Assembly: GCF_038023995.1 (NCBI RefSeq)
Contig: NZ_CP150660.1
Span: 1,300,501 to 1,364,500, forward strand
Direction of reading: 5' to 3'
Length of the DNA stretch: 64,000 nt
DNA from: Polaribacter atrinae
Lineage (GTDB): Bacteria > Bacteroidota > Bacteroidia > Flavobacteriales > Flavobacteriaceae
The notes beneath the pieces were generated by a model that searched no databases, was not told the DNA's origin, and was given only the letters and a program-made list of their open reading frames with translations. Shown here in pieces: positions 36,796-46,800 of the stretch. How positions within the stretch are numbered: position 1 is the stretch's first letter; each line of letters opens with the position of its first letter. The position numbers and the translations under genes were made by a program.

Positions 36796-38769
36796 TTATT
36801 CTTCAGTTTTTAATTCTACTGGAGTAATATTTTCTTTTTCATCAACGATTTCTACTTCAAGAGCTTCTTCAAAAGGTCTTTTTCCAAATATTTTTTCTAA
36901 ATCGTCTTTAAAGATAACTTCTTTTTCCAGTAATAATTCTGCAAGAGTAGTTAATTTATCTTTATTTTCTTCTAAAATTTGAATAGCTCTTACATATTGA
37001 GCTTCAATAATTTTAGAAATTTCTTGATCTATAGTTTTACCTGTTTCTTCACTATAAGGTTTTACAAAACCATCATTACCAGAAGAATCATAATAAGTAA
37101 CATTACCAACAGCTTCATTTAAACCATAAACAGTAACCATTGCTTTTGCTTGCTTAGTCACTTTTTCTAAATCACTTAAAGCTCCTGTAGATATTTTATC
37201 AAACATTACTTTTTCTGCAGCTCTACCACCCATGGTAGCACACATTTCATCTAACATTTGCTCTGTCTGCACAATCATTCTTTCTGCTGGTAAATACCAA
37301 GCAGCTCCTAAAGATTGTCCTCTTGGTACAATAGTAACTTTTACCAATGGTGCAGCATGCTCTAACATCCAACTAATTGTTGCATGACCTGCTTCATGAA
37401 AAGCAATCACCTTTTTCTCTTTTGGTGTAATTACTTTATTTTTCTTCTCTAAACCTCCAACGATTCTATCTACAGCATCTAAGAAATCTTGATGATGAAT
37501 TGCTTTTTTACCATTTCTGGCAGCAATTAATGCAGATTCGTTACACATATTTGCAATATCTGCACCAGAAAAACCAGGAGTTTGTTGTGCTAAGAAATCA
37601 ATCTTAACATCTTCTGCTAATTTTAAAGGTTTAATATGAACTTCAAAAATTTCTTTTCTTTCGTTGATATTAGGTAAGTCTACATAAATTTGTCTATCAA
37701 AACGACCAGCACGCATTAATGCACTATCTAAAACATCTGCTCTGTTTGTTGCTGCTAATACAATAACATTTACATCTGTACCAAAACCATCCATTTCTGT
37801 TAGTAATTGATTCAACGTATTTTCACGCTCATCATTACCACCAGTCATACTATTTTTTCCACGAGCTCTACCAATAGCATCAATCTCATCAATAAAAATA
37901 ATAGAAGGCGATTTTTCTGCAGCTTTTTTAAACAAATCTCTTACACGAGAAGCTCCAACACCTACAAACATTTCAACAAAATCTGAACCAGATAAAGAGA
38001 AAAAAGGAACATCTGCTTCACCAGCAACTGCTTTTGCTAATAAGGTTTTTCCTGTTCCAGGAGGTCCTACTAATAAAGCTCCTTTTGGAATTTTACCTCC
38101 TAAAGAGGTATATTTTTCTGGATTTTTTAAGAAATCAACAATTTCTTGTACTTCTTCTTTTGCGCCTTCTAATCCGGCAACATTTTCAAACGTAGTTTTT
38201 ACCTTTGTGTCTTTATCAAATAATTTTGCTTTGGATTTACCAATGCTAAAGATTTGACCTCCACCACCAGATCCAGCGCCACCACCAGACATTCTTTTCA
38301 TAAAAAACAACCAAACTGCAATTAATATTATAAAAGGTAAGAAACCTAAAATAGTATCAAAAACACTTGTTTTATTCTCGTTTTTTATATCAAAGTCTAA
38401 CTCGTTAGCTTGTCTTGCTTTTTCAACGTTATTTTCAAAATTTTGTAAATCTCCAAAATTATAGTCGTAAAAAGAAGACCCTTGCGTATAAAAAGCAGAG
38501 TTTTTAATCTTACTGTAACGTTCTTTTTTTTGTGCTTCTTCCTTTATATAAATCTGAGCTAAATTATTATTTAAAACAACAATTCTAGAAATATCATTGT
38601 CTTTTAAAATTTCATTAAACTCATTTTTAGAAATACTTTTAGTAGCTAAATCTCCACTACTAAAAAACTGAAAGGCCATTATTACAACAAATATTGCACC
38701 ATATATCCAGTATGCATTAAATTTAAATTTAGGCATATTAGGATTACTATCTTTTTTTGAATCACTCAT
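36796..38769 (-). CDS. ftsH: ATP-dependent zinc metalloprotease FtsH
   Basis: A 657-residue membrane AAA+ protease that degrades misfolded membrane proteins and short-lived regulators. Two N-terminal transmembrane helices (about 15-35 and 140-160) flank a periplasmic domain. The AAA domain has Walker A GPPGTGKT (about residue 233) and [12 protein letters not shown]; the zinc site is HEAGH (about residue 455). The C-terminus is acidic and coiled. It is 20 nt downstream of rsfS. Length is typical. Confidence 0.97.
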   Translation of the reverse strand: MSDSKKDSNPNMPKFKFNAYWIYGAIFVVIMAFQFFSSGDLATKSISKNEFNEILKDNDISRIVVLNNNLAQIYIKEEAQKKERYSKIKNSAFYTQGSSFYDYNFGDLQNFENNVEKARQANELDFDIKNENKTSVFDTILGFLPFIILIAVWLFFMKRMSGGGAGSGGGGQIFSIGKSKAKLFDKDTKVKTTFENVAGLEGAKEEVQEIVDFLKNPEKYTSLGGKIPKGALLVGPPGTGKTLLAKAVAGEADVPFFSLSGSDFVEMFVGVGASRVRDLFKKAAEKSPSIIFIDEIDAIGRARGKNSMTGGNDERENTLNQLLTEMDGFGTDVNVIVLAATNRADVLDSALMRAGRFDRQIYVDLPNINERKEIFEVHIKPLKLAEDVKIDFLAQQTPGFSGADIANMCNESALIAARNGKKAIHHQDFLDAVDRIVGGLEKKNKVITPKEKKVIAFHEAGHATISWMLEHAAPLVKVTIVPRGQSLGAAWYLPAERMIVQTEQMLDEMCATMGGRAAEKVMFDKISTGALSDLEKVTKQAKAMVTVYGLNEAVGNVTYYDSSGNDGFVKPYSEETGKTIDQEISKIIEAQYVRAIQILEENKDKLTTLAELLLEKEVIFKDDLEKIFGKRPFEEALEVEIVDEKENITPVELKTEE

Positions 38770-38789
38770 TTATTTAAAAAATAAAAAGA

Positions 38790-39158
38790 TTAAACTGATT
38801 TTATCTCTGTAATTTTAGCATCACCCCAAAGACTTTCAATATCATAATACTCACGAACATGTTTTTGAAAAATGTGCACTGCTACGTTTACATAATCCAT
38901 TAAAACCCACTCAGAGTTTGTTTGGCCTTCTATATGCCAAGGTTTGTCTTTAAGTTCTTTGCTTACTATTTTTTGAATAGAACCAGAAATTGCATTTACT
39001 TGTGTATTTGAGTTACCAGAGCAGATTATAAAATAATCGCATACAGTATTCTCTATATCTCGTAAGTCTAATAATTGAATATTTTCTCCTTTTACTTCAT
39101 CAATCCCTTTAATTATTAAAGCAATTAAATCATCTGTACTTACTTTTTTATTTGTCAT
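38790..39158 (-). CDS. rsfS: Ribosome silencing factor RsfS
   Basis: A 122-residue Iojap/RsfS protein, which binds ribosomal protein L14 and blocks subunit joining when nutrients are low. Conserved blocks DYFIICSGNSNTQVNAI and WVLMDYVNVAVHIF (about residues 40-100) with the C-terminal YYDIESLWGDA are all present. First gene of the operon with ftsH; a -7 box lies 22 nt upstream. Confidence 0.95.
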   Translation of the reverse strand: MTNKKVSTDDLIALIIKGIDEVKGENIQLLDLRDIENTVCDYFIICSGNSNTQVNAISGSIQKIVSKELKDKPWHIEGQTNSEWVLMDYVNVAVHIFQKHVREYYDIESLWGDAKITEIKSV

Positions 39159-39180
39159 TAACTTTTTTCTATATTTAACG

Positions 39181-39188
39181 CAAAGTTA
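39181..39188 (-). promoter_or_regulatory. -7 box (TAACTTTG) of the rsfS-ftsH operon
   Basis: On the minus strand TAACTTTG matches TAnnTTTG and lies 22 nt before the rsfS ATG. No clear -33 TTG partner was seen. Confidence 0.5.
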
Positions 39189-39245
39189 TTATTTTTTTGC
39201 GAGTATTTTGTGTATTATTACAGTAGTTTACACTTTATTTAACAC

Positions 39246-39977
39246 TTGAAAACAATCAAACTTAGTGCCACCGATTCTACAAATTCTTTTTTAAAGGATT
39301 TATCTCAAAATTCTACCTTAGAGAATTTTACAACTGTTGTTACGCAAAACCAAACAAAAGGAAGAGGGCAACAACAAAACAAATGGGTATCCGACCCTTA
39401 CAAAAACCTTACATTCAGTGTCTTTATATCATTTCAAGACTTAAAAGTAATTCAAAAAAAATATTTAAATTTTGCTATTTCTTTAGCCATTTATAATGTT
39501 TTATTTACTAAAAACTTACCCAAACCTTCTATAAAATGGCCTAACGACATTCTGTCAGCAAACAAGAAAATTTGCGGAATTTTAATAGAAAACACATTTT
39601 CTGGTGATCGTATTAAGAATTCTTATGTAGGAATTGGTTTAAATGTGAATCAAGAAACATTTCCAGAATACTTAAACAACGCTACTTCTTTAAAATTAGA
39701 AACAGGTATAGCATATGATTTAGATATTTTATTACCTACAGTTTTAGAAGAAATTAAGAAAAATATAAAACTTTTAACCTCTAAGAAATTTACACTTTTA
39801 GAGGAAAAATATTTAGATGTTTTGTATAAAAAAAACATCCCTACTATGTTTAAAAATAGTAAGGATGAAATTTTTATGGGTATAATTTCTGGAATTTCAG
39901 ATTTCGGAAAATTACAAGTTCAATTAGAAGATGATACCATCAAAGAATTTGGACTTAAAGAAATTTCTTTCCTTTAA
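39246..39977 (+). CDS. birA: Biotin--[acetyl-CoA-carboxylase] ligase (TTG start)
   Basis: A 243-residue biotin protein ligase without the N-terminal DNA-binding domain. It activates biotin with ATP and attaches it to carrier lysines. Key motifs: TDSTNSFLKD, QTKGRGQQQNKWVS (biotinyl-AMP loop), SIKWPNDI and KKICGILIE. The start is TTG at 39246; no ATG is available before the conserved ATDSTN motif, so TTG is well supported. The stop overlaps the convergent SRPBCC gene by 4 nt (39974-39977). Confidence 0.93.
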   Translation: MKTIKLSATDSTNSFLKDLSQNSTLENFTTVVTQNQTKGRGQQQNKWVSDPYKNLTFSVFISFQDLKVIQKKYLNFAISLAIYNVLFTKNLPKPSIKWPNDILSANKKICGILIENTFSGDRIKNSYVGIGLNVNQETFPEYLNNATSLKLETGIAYDLDILLPTVLEEIKKNIKLLTSKKFTLLEEKYLDVLYKKNIPTMFKNSKDEIFMGIISGISDFGKLQVQLEDDTIKEFGLKEISFL

Positions 39978-40363
39978 AGTTTTCCTATATTTTCTGTAAG
40001 TGTATCTACAAACTTGGTCAATGGTTTTTTAATCATCATTGCCATCATTGCATTAAATTCTCCGTCAAAATTTAAGGTTACTTCTGTTTTATTTTCAGAA
40101 ACTTCATTAAGATCTGCAGCTAAAGTAAAAGGTAATTTACTACTTGCAGCACCTAATGTTATATTAGAAAATTCTGTTTTATCTTTTAAAACAAGTCTAA
40201 TCTCTGGCATACCAGGCAAACCGAATATAAAAGAGTCTCCATCAACTTCAAATTTTTGAATATTCTCTGGCATTAACTGCTCAAAGTTTTTTAAATCTGT
40301 AAAAAATGTAAACACTTCTTCTGCAGACTTTTCAATAGTAACTGTATTTCCGTTTATATTCAT
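39974..40363 (-). CDS. SRPBCC family protein (START-like)
   Basis: A 129-residue START/SRPBCC-fold protein with a hydrophobic pocket, starting MNINGNTVTIEKSAEEVF. The ATG at 40363 is chosen because the alternative at 40390 would overlap pyrE by 17 nt while the family starts near MNI. The protein is annotated in relatives as orotate phosphoribosyltransferase-associated or polyketide-cyclase-like, without function. It lies 10 nt downstream of pyrE. Confidence 0.82.
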   Translation of the reverse strand: MNINGNTVTIEKSAEEVFTFFTDLKNFEQLMPENIQKFEVDGDSFIFGLPGMPEIRLVLKDKTEFSNITLGAASSKLPFTLAADLNEVSENKTEVTLNFDGEFNAMMAMMIKKPLTKFVDTLTENIGKL

Positions 40364-40373
40364 TTTTTTAAAT

Positions 40374-41015
40374 TTATTGTTTCCACTCACTTGGATTCTT
40401 TCTCCAATCGTTTAATGTAATTAACTCTTTGTCTGTAATATAATTACTATCTAAAGCTTGTTCTAACAAGTTTTCGTAATTACTTAAAGTAGTTAATCCT
40501 ACATTTTTTTCTTCAAAATTCTTGTTTGCAATATCAAATCCATAAGAAAAAATAGCCACCATACCTTTAACTACAGCACCTGCTTCTTTTAAAGCTTCTA
40601 CTGCATTTAAGCTACTGTTACCTGTACTTATTAGATCTTCAATTACAACAACATTTTGTCCTCTGTCTAAATGCCCTTCAATTTGATTCTTTCTACCATG
40701 TTTTTTTGGCTCTGGCCTAACATAAATAAAAGGAACTCCTAATTGTTGCGCTACTAAAACTCCAATAGCAATTGCACCTGTAGCAACACCTGCAATTACG
40801 TCTGGCTTACCGTATTCCAATTCTACAATTTTTGCAATTTCTTCTTTTAAAAAAACACGAACTGGTGGGTAAGATAACGTAACTCTATTATCACAATATA
40901 TTGGAGACTTCCAACCTGATGCCCAGTTAAAGGGATCATTTGGGCTTAACTTTATTGCTTTTATTTGCAACAAAAGTTCAGCTGTTTTTTTTGCCGTATC
41001 TTTGTTTAAAATCAT
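40374..41015 (-). CDS. pyrE: Orotate phosphoribosyltransferase
   Basis: A 213-residue type I phosphoribosyltransferase of pyrimidine synthesis (orotate plus PRPP to OMP). The PRPP-binding loop is VVVIEDLISTGNSS (near residue 122) and the flexible loop PEPKKHGRKNQIEG is intact. The start is the ATG at 41015 (MILNKDTAKKTAELLLQ); an upstream in-frame codon at 41063 would run into the divergent NUDIX gene. pyrE and that gene start only 7 nt apart. Confidence 0.95.
   Translation of the reverse strand: MILNKDTAKKTAELLLQIKAIKLSPNDPFNWASGWKSPIYCDNRVTLSYPPVRVFLKEEIAKIVELEYGKPDVIAGVATGAIAIGVLVAQQLGVPFIYVRPEPKKHGRKNQIEGHLDRGQNVVVIEDLISTGNSSLNAVEALKEAGAVVKGMVAIFSYGFDIANKNFEEKNVGLTTLSNYENLLEQALDSNYITDKELITLNDWRKNPSEWKQ
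40997..41004 (+). promoter_or_regulatory. -7 box (TATCTTTG) of the NUDIX gene
   Basis: TATCTTTG lies inside the first codons of pyrE on the opposite strand, 18 nt before the NUDIX ATG at 41023. It is a perfect TAnnTTTG; a -33 TTG at the usual distance was not seen. Confidence 0.5.
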
Positions 41016-41022
41016 ACCGCAA

Positions 41023-41628
41023 ATGTATAAAGTTTTTGTAAATGATACGCCAATAATTATCACTTCTTCTTCAAAAAAAGAAAATATTTTTCCTGTTTAC
41101 AATTTTAAGAATGTTGTTATTGATGAAATCCTTCATAAACTCAACAATAAAGAATTACAAGGTGTTCATTTATACTCTACTGACTTAGAGAATGATTGGA
41201 AATCTTTTTTAACAAATATGAAGCTTATTCCCGCCGCTGGCGGATTAGTAGTAAACCCTAAAAAAGAAGTTTTATGCATCTTTAGAAACGGAGTTTGGGA
41301 TTTACCAAAAGGTTGGATTGAAAAAGGCGAATCCATCGAAAACGCAGCAATTAGAGAAGTTGAAGAAGAATGTGGTATTTCTAACCTACAACTTATCAAG
41401 CCTTTAATTACTACCTATCATATTTATTTTCATAAAGGAATTAAATTAAAACAAACGTATTGGTTTTTAATGAGTTCTAATTATTCAGAAAAATTAACAC
41501 CTCAACAAGAAGAAGGAATTACAGAGGTTGTTTTTAAAAACGAAACAGCAATTAAGGACGCTCTAAAAAATACCTACGCAAATATTCAATTGGTATATCA
41601 AAAATACTTAGAAAGCGATGTCTTATAA
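41023..41628 (+). CDS. NUDIX hydrolase
   Basis: A 201-residue NUDIX hydrolase. The NUDIX box is complete: GWIEKGESIENAAIREVEEE followed by CGI (about residues 100-122), with the preceding WDLPKG. The first 70 residues, starting MYKVFVNDTPIII, form a small extra domain common in Bacteroidota versions. It would hydrolyse a nucleoside diphosphate linked to another group; the substrate is not visible. It is divergent from pyrE. A start at 41002 (ATT/TTT-type) is less likely than the ATG at 41023. Confidence 0.9.
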   Translation: MYKVFVNDTPIIITSSSKKENIFPVYNFKNVVIDEILHKLNNKELQGVHLYSTDLENDWKSFLTNMKLIPAAGGLVVNPKKEVLCIFRNGVWDLPKGWIEKGESIENAAIREVEEECGISNLQLIKPLITTYHIYFHKGIKLKQTYWFLMSSNYSEKLTPQQEEGITEVVFKNETAIKDALKNTYANIQLVYQKYLESDVL

Positions 41629-41806
41629 AAAGAGTACCAATTATTACTGTTTTTTTAAAACTCAAAACGTAATTTTTCTCTAAGCTCCAAAGCATATTAT
41701 GTTTTAATTAGTTGATTTTCTTGATTTATCGGTCTATTTACCTGATAAATACACCTGTATGAATTAACAATACTCATAAGTAGGATAATTTTTTAAAAAA
41801 ACCGTC

Positions 41807-41814
41807 TATCTTTG
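41807..41814 (+). promoter_or_regulatory. -7 box (TATCTTTG) of the SulP gene
   Basis: TATCTTTG followed by CCGAC, 24 nt before the ATG at 41839. Good match to TAnnTTTG, with no visible -33 TTG. An apparent TTG-initiated frame at 41812 would start inside this box and is not used. Confidence 0.55.
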
Positions 41815-41838
41815 CCGACTTTAAAAATTACCAAAATT

Positions 41839-43731
41839 ATGACTGAATTTATTAGAAAAATATTACCAAACGCAAAAGATGATGTACTTGCAGGAATAAC
41901 TGTTTCCTTAGCAATGATACCAGAAGTTGTAGCTTTTGCCTTTGTAGCACAAATAAGTCCTATTGTGGCATTATTTGGTGCTTTTGTAGTAGGTATTATC
42001 TCAGCAAGTTTTGGTGGTAGACCAGGTTTAATCTCTGGAGCAGCAGGTGCTGTAGCTGTAATTTTTGTACATATGATACAAGAAGGACATGCAAAAGGCT
42101 TATTATTTGACAACCCTGTTGAAAACATGGGATATTTTTATCTCTTAGCCGCCGTAGTATTAATGGGCGTTATACAGGTTTTTGCCGGACTCTTTAAGCT
42201 AGGGAAATTTGTACGGTTAATTCCGCATCCTGTAATGATGGGCTTTGTAAACGGATTGGCCATTGTTATTTTTATGGCACAATTAGGTATGTTTAAAGAA
42301 AACAAAAAAGATTTCTTCGGACAAAATATGCGTAAAACGGAATCGAAAGAACTCGTTTACAACATCTCTAACAACCAAGTAAAAGATTTAGTTTCTAATA
42401 CTGTAATATTTACTATTGATGATAATGTAGTAAAAAACAGTAGTACAAATGAAGAGTTATTTTTAATTTCTGACGGTCAGGTTTTTGATATCAATACAAA
42501 AAAGGTTGTTTTTAACGCTTCTGACGAAGGATTTTACTCTGTAAAAGACAGTGGTGTTGTAAAATATAGCATGCAAGGCGAAACATTATATGTAATGATT
42601 GGTTTAGTATTACTAACCATGCTAATTGTTTGGGGTTTACCTAAGCTAACAACAAAAATACCTGCAGCATTAACAGCCATTTTAATTGTTACTTTAATTT
42701 CTATTTTTAGCGGACTTGGTTCTATTAATGTAGGAGATTTTATTAGAGATGGTGGTGGTGCTGGTTTAAACGGAATTGCAGAACTTTCTAAAAACTTAAA
42801 TGTTTTAGAATTGTGGAGCAACCTTCCTTTTAATTTAGATACACTAAAATTTATTGCTCCGTATGCATTTTTGGCAGCATCTGTTGGTTTAATAGAAACC
42901 TTAATGACCATGAATTTAGTAGATGAATTAACAGAAACTAGAGGAAACGGAAACCAAGAATGTATTGCACAAGGTGCAGGGAACATTGTAAGTGGTGCTT
43001 TTGGTGGTACTGGTGGATGTGGTATGATTGGGCAAACAGTTATAAACATTAATGCAGGAGGACGTGGACGTTTATCTGGTATAATGATGGCTTTAACCTT
43101 ACTAACTTTTATTTTATTTGCAGATAAATATATAGAGCAAGTGCCAATTGCAGCGCTTGTTGGAGTTATGTTTATGATGGTAATAGAAACATTTGCTTGG
43201 TCTAGTTTTAGAATTTTAAAGAAAATACCAGTCTCTGATGCCGCTGTATTAATCATTGTTTCTGCTGTTACTGTTTTCTTTGACTTAGCTATTGCCGTAT
43301 TTGTAGGGGTTATTATTTCTGCATTATCTTTTGCTTGGACAAGTGCTAAGAAAATTAGAGCTAGAAAACGTTTTAAAGAAGACGGTACAAAAATTTATGA
43401 AATTTGGGGTCCACTTTTCTTTGGAAGTATTACCGAGTTTAATGGAAAGTTTGATATAAAAAACGATCCTGATGTGGTAGAAATAGATTTTGTAGAGGCA
43501 CGTGTTACAGATCATTCTGCTATAGAAGCAATCTTTAATTTGGTTGAAAAATACCAAGCAGCTGGTAAAAAAATCACCCTAAAACATTTAAGTGAAGATT
43601 GTAAACTTTTGTTATTTAAATCTAGCCCAATTTTTACGGATATTATTTTAGAAGATATCGATGATCCTCGTTACCATTTAGCAGCGAATCCAGAAGATTT
43701 TCCTAAACCATTAGGGGAATATAAGTTTTAA
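41839..43731 (+). CDS. SulP family inorganic anion transporter with STAS domain
   Basis: A 630-residue inner-membrane anion transporter of the SLC26/SulP family (sulfate or bicarbonate class). About ten to fourteen membrane helices; GGRPGLISGAAGAVAVI near residue 63 and GGTGGCGMIGQTVININ near residue 390 are the paired conserved helices, and the C-terminal STAS domain begins near residue 520 (IWGPLFFGSITEFNGKF). Start chosen at MTEFIRKIL (41839), downstream of the promoter box. An insert of about 90 polar residues (about 152-243) between membrane helices is unusual. Substrate (sulfate, bicarbonate or other) is not resolved. Confidence 0.88.
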   Translation: MTEFIRKILPNAKDDVLAGITVSLAMIPEVVAFAFVAQISPIVALFGAFVVGIISASFGGRPGLISGAAGAVAVIFVHMIQEGHAKGLLFDNPVENMGYFYLLAAVVLMGVIQVFAGLFKLGKFVRLIPHPVMMGFVNGLAIVIFMAQLGMFKENKKDFFGQNMRKTESKELVYNISNNQVKDLVSNTVIFTIDDNVVKNSSTNEELFLISDGQVFDINTKKVVFNASDEGFYSVKDSGVVKYSMQGETLYVMIGLVLLTMLIVWGLPKLTTKIPAALTAILIVTLISIFSGLGSINVGDFIRDGGGAGLNGIAELSKNLNVLELWSNLPFNLDTLKFIAPYAFLAASVGLIETLMTMNLVDELTETRGNGNQECIAQGAGNIVSGAFGGTGGCGMIGQTVININAGGRGRLSGIMMALTLLTFILFADKYIEQVPIAALVGVMFMMVIETFAWSSFRILKKIPVSDAAVLIIVSAVTVFFDLAIAVFVGVIISALSFAWTSAKKIRARKRFKEDGTKIYEIWGPLFFGSITEFNGKFDIKNDPDVVEIDFVEARVTDHSAIEAIFNLVEKYQAAGKKITLKHLSEDCKLLLFKSSPIFTDIILEDIDDPRYHLAANPEDFPKPLGEYKF

Positions 43732-43798
43732 AAAAGTGTTTTAAACAGGTATTCTAACAAAAGAACTTGTTTGACATTACCTTAATAATCAAACTAAA

Positions 43799-43846
43799 AA
43801 AAAGCGAAGTTTAAGTAGATGTACTTAAACTTCGCTTTTTACTTTT
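43799..43846. terminator. Bidirectional rho-independent terminator
   Basis: A perfect 19-bp stem (43799-43817 with 43822-43840) with a 4-nt loop and flanking A and T runs, between the convergent SulP gene and the secreted protein gene. Confidence 0.9.
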
Positions 43847-43888
43847 ATCAAAAATAACTTTTTAAGAGTAAGAAGTTCTGCAAGTTTA

Positions 43889-46800
43889 TTAATCGATAAT
43901 TACTTTTTTAACCAATCTACCTAATGTACTTTCTACATGAACAAGGTAGACTCCTGTACTCAAATTAGAAAGGGCTATTTCTTTAGGACCTTCAATCGAT
44001 GTTGAAAGCACGGTTTTTCCAGATAAGTCAAACATTTTAACTTTAGAATTCCCTTCTTTAATTCCCTGAATATGCAATGTTTTTTCAGACACATAAACAA
44101 CAGCATTGTTTAGTGTTGATTGAGTGTTTCCTAAAGTTCTCGATATTGTATGGATGTAAAAACGACCTATACCGTCTAAGTTTTGGGTAAGTGTTGTTTT
44201 AAAAGTTGTAGTATCATCTAACAAAGTAAACGAATTATTACTTTTATCTTCTAAATAAACATTGAACTTAACTGGCAAATTAATGCTTTTTAATGAAAGT
44301 GTTATAGAAGAACCAGAAATGGCTTTAATCCCTAAAGGAATAATCATGCCTTCAAAATTAGAGTTAGGTAAAGATTGAATCCCCAAATTTCTTTCATCGT
44401 CAATAGCTACCGTTCTTGTAAAAATAGCTAACGATGTTGCCTCACCATTAAAAATAGAACTATCATATCCATTATCAAAACTAGTTGTAGTACCTTCAAT
44501 ATAATAAACATTCGTGTTTAGACTACTTGATTCGTCTGCAAGCGTAATTACCAACTCTGGTCTATTATCATTTGCACTTTTCTGAAACGTATCTCCATTT
44601 TGATGAGACTGCATGGTTTCATTAAATTTAAAAAGATTAGCACCATTGGCTCGCACAAAAAAGCCTTGCGTAGGAGCAATAAACTTAGCCGGAGTAACAT
44701 GATTTACTATTTCATATGCATTGGTTGCTTGGTTCCAATACCAAATAGTTTCCTCATCTAAAATAGTATTATTTACCTTTAGAATATTATTAGTATTGTC
44801 TGCAGCATTATTGGCAGGCACAAAAGAAGTATATGGATTTCCTATTAAGTTCAGTCCGTTAGCATTTACAACCAAAGGCACCGCTGTTTCCGTTTCTGTT
44901 CTTATGATTCCTACAAAAGCTACATCACCTGCAGTTGCTAATTTTAAAGATTTTCCATCACCTTTAAGAAAATTACCAGAACCTGTAGCTCCGTTTTGAT
45001 AATACACCCAAGTAGGTATTGTGTTATCATAACTACTTAAACCTCTATTATCTCCTGTACCTACAGCTAAACCTTCATCCAAAGCAAAAGCATCAATATC
45101 TTGCCCCACAACTGGCGACGAAATTAAATACCAATTGGTATTTGGTATATTTCTATTATAAGTAACATTGCCTGTAAAATCATCTTGGGCTATTAACGAA
45201 GACCCTGAGTTTAAGCTTATGGAATTAACCGTTACCGCTGAAGAAGCTGTTGGATAATTTACTAAACCACTTGGTATAACAACTTCATTAGATTCAGTAG
45301 GTACTGTATTTACATCCCAATTTGCAGCCAAATTCCAGTCGGTATCAGCAGCACCTGTCCAAGTTATAACATCACCAGAAAACTGAGAAGTAAACATTCC
45401 TCTACCATGCGTAGTTGCTAAAATGGTCTTGTCTGCTATTCTTAAATCTAAATCTAACACCGTAACATCACTCATACCATTATAAGACTGCGTCCAAACA
45501 GGGTTTGCTGCAAAAAAATCTGCTGTTCTCCAAACACCAAGTTCCGTACCTATTAATACCTCTTCTTTCTTTAACGGGTTTTGTAAAATACACTTTACAG
45601 GTATGTCTGGTAAATTGCCTTCTTTACTTACCCAAGATGCTCCACCATCTGCAGTGTACCACAAACTTGTAACACCATAATTATGAACAGTGACAAAAAT
45701 AATTTGATCTGTGCCTCCTATTTCAATATCAGAAATACTACCTATAAAATTATCACCAGAAATATCCGACCAAATAGGTACACCTGCCAAATCTGTTATT
45801 TTTAACAATTTACTATTCTTAGTCCCTAGAAAAAGAGTGGTATTGGTATGAGGTGATACTTTAAAAGCAGCAGGATCTCCATCTAATAATACATTTGCAA
45901 AATCTTGTCTTACAGCACTATTTTCTCCTAAAGTAAAAGAAGAAAATTGATTTGTAACATCCGTAGAACTATTGGCATATAAAATATTATCTACATCATC
46001 TAAGTCTGCTTCATTTATAAAATTACCATCAGCACTATTTACAATGGTATAACCACCAAAATAAGCATCATTTGCATTTGTGTACGATGTTTCTGCAAAA
46101 TAATAACTCAACCCTGTACTCCCAACAATCATATACTCTCCTCTACCAGCAACACCTCCTCCATCTTGATCAATCTCACTATAACTACCGTCTCCACTAA
46201 AAAAACTAAAATAATTATTAAAGCTGTTGGCTCCTGACACAGCATTTTGTATTATTTGTGTACCATTGTCTTGAGCCCCTCCTAAAATAATTTCATTAGC
46301 AGTACCAGACGCAATAGATCCATAATAAAACTGAGTTACATTGTAATCTTTATTTCTTGCATTAATACTTAATGTTGCTGTATTAGCTGTTATATCTGGA
46401 GAATAATAAACACCTCCATCGTTTCCAAAAACAGCTTCGGTTGGCGCATTTGGTCTAAACACAATTGCATGATGATCTGCATGTACTAACGGAATATTTA
46501 AAGCACTTAAACCAGGATTATTAGACCATTTAGAAATCTGTGTCCAAGTTATACCATTGTCTGTAGACCTAAATAAATCAATACCTCCTACATATAAATG
46601 ATCATTTACATCTACCTCTATAGGTAAATTATAAAACGCTTGTCCTCTTGTGTAATCTGTTTCAGTAATGTTGTTATCACCATCATTAGGTTCTGCCAAT
46701 CGGTTGGTTACCGCATCAAAGGTAGCAAAGGCATCATCTGTAAACCACAAATCTCCTGCTCCATCAATATCTGCTGCCACCCAAAATTTATCTGCATCTA

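Noticed and set aside
40364..40390. Longer SRPBCC protein starting at 40390
   Set aside because: It would overlap pyrE by 17 nt and adds residues not expected for the family; ATG at 40363 is preferred.
41016..41063. Longer PyrE starting at 41063
   Set aside because: The extension runs into the NUDIX gene and the extra residues are not part of known PyrE N-termini.
42534..43256. 240-codon open frame on the minus strand opposite the SulP gene
   Set aside because: It lies entirely inside a strongly supported transporter gene, is Pro/Lys-rich without domains, and reflects the codon bias of the plus strand.
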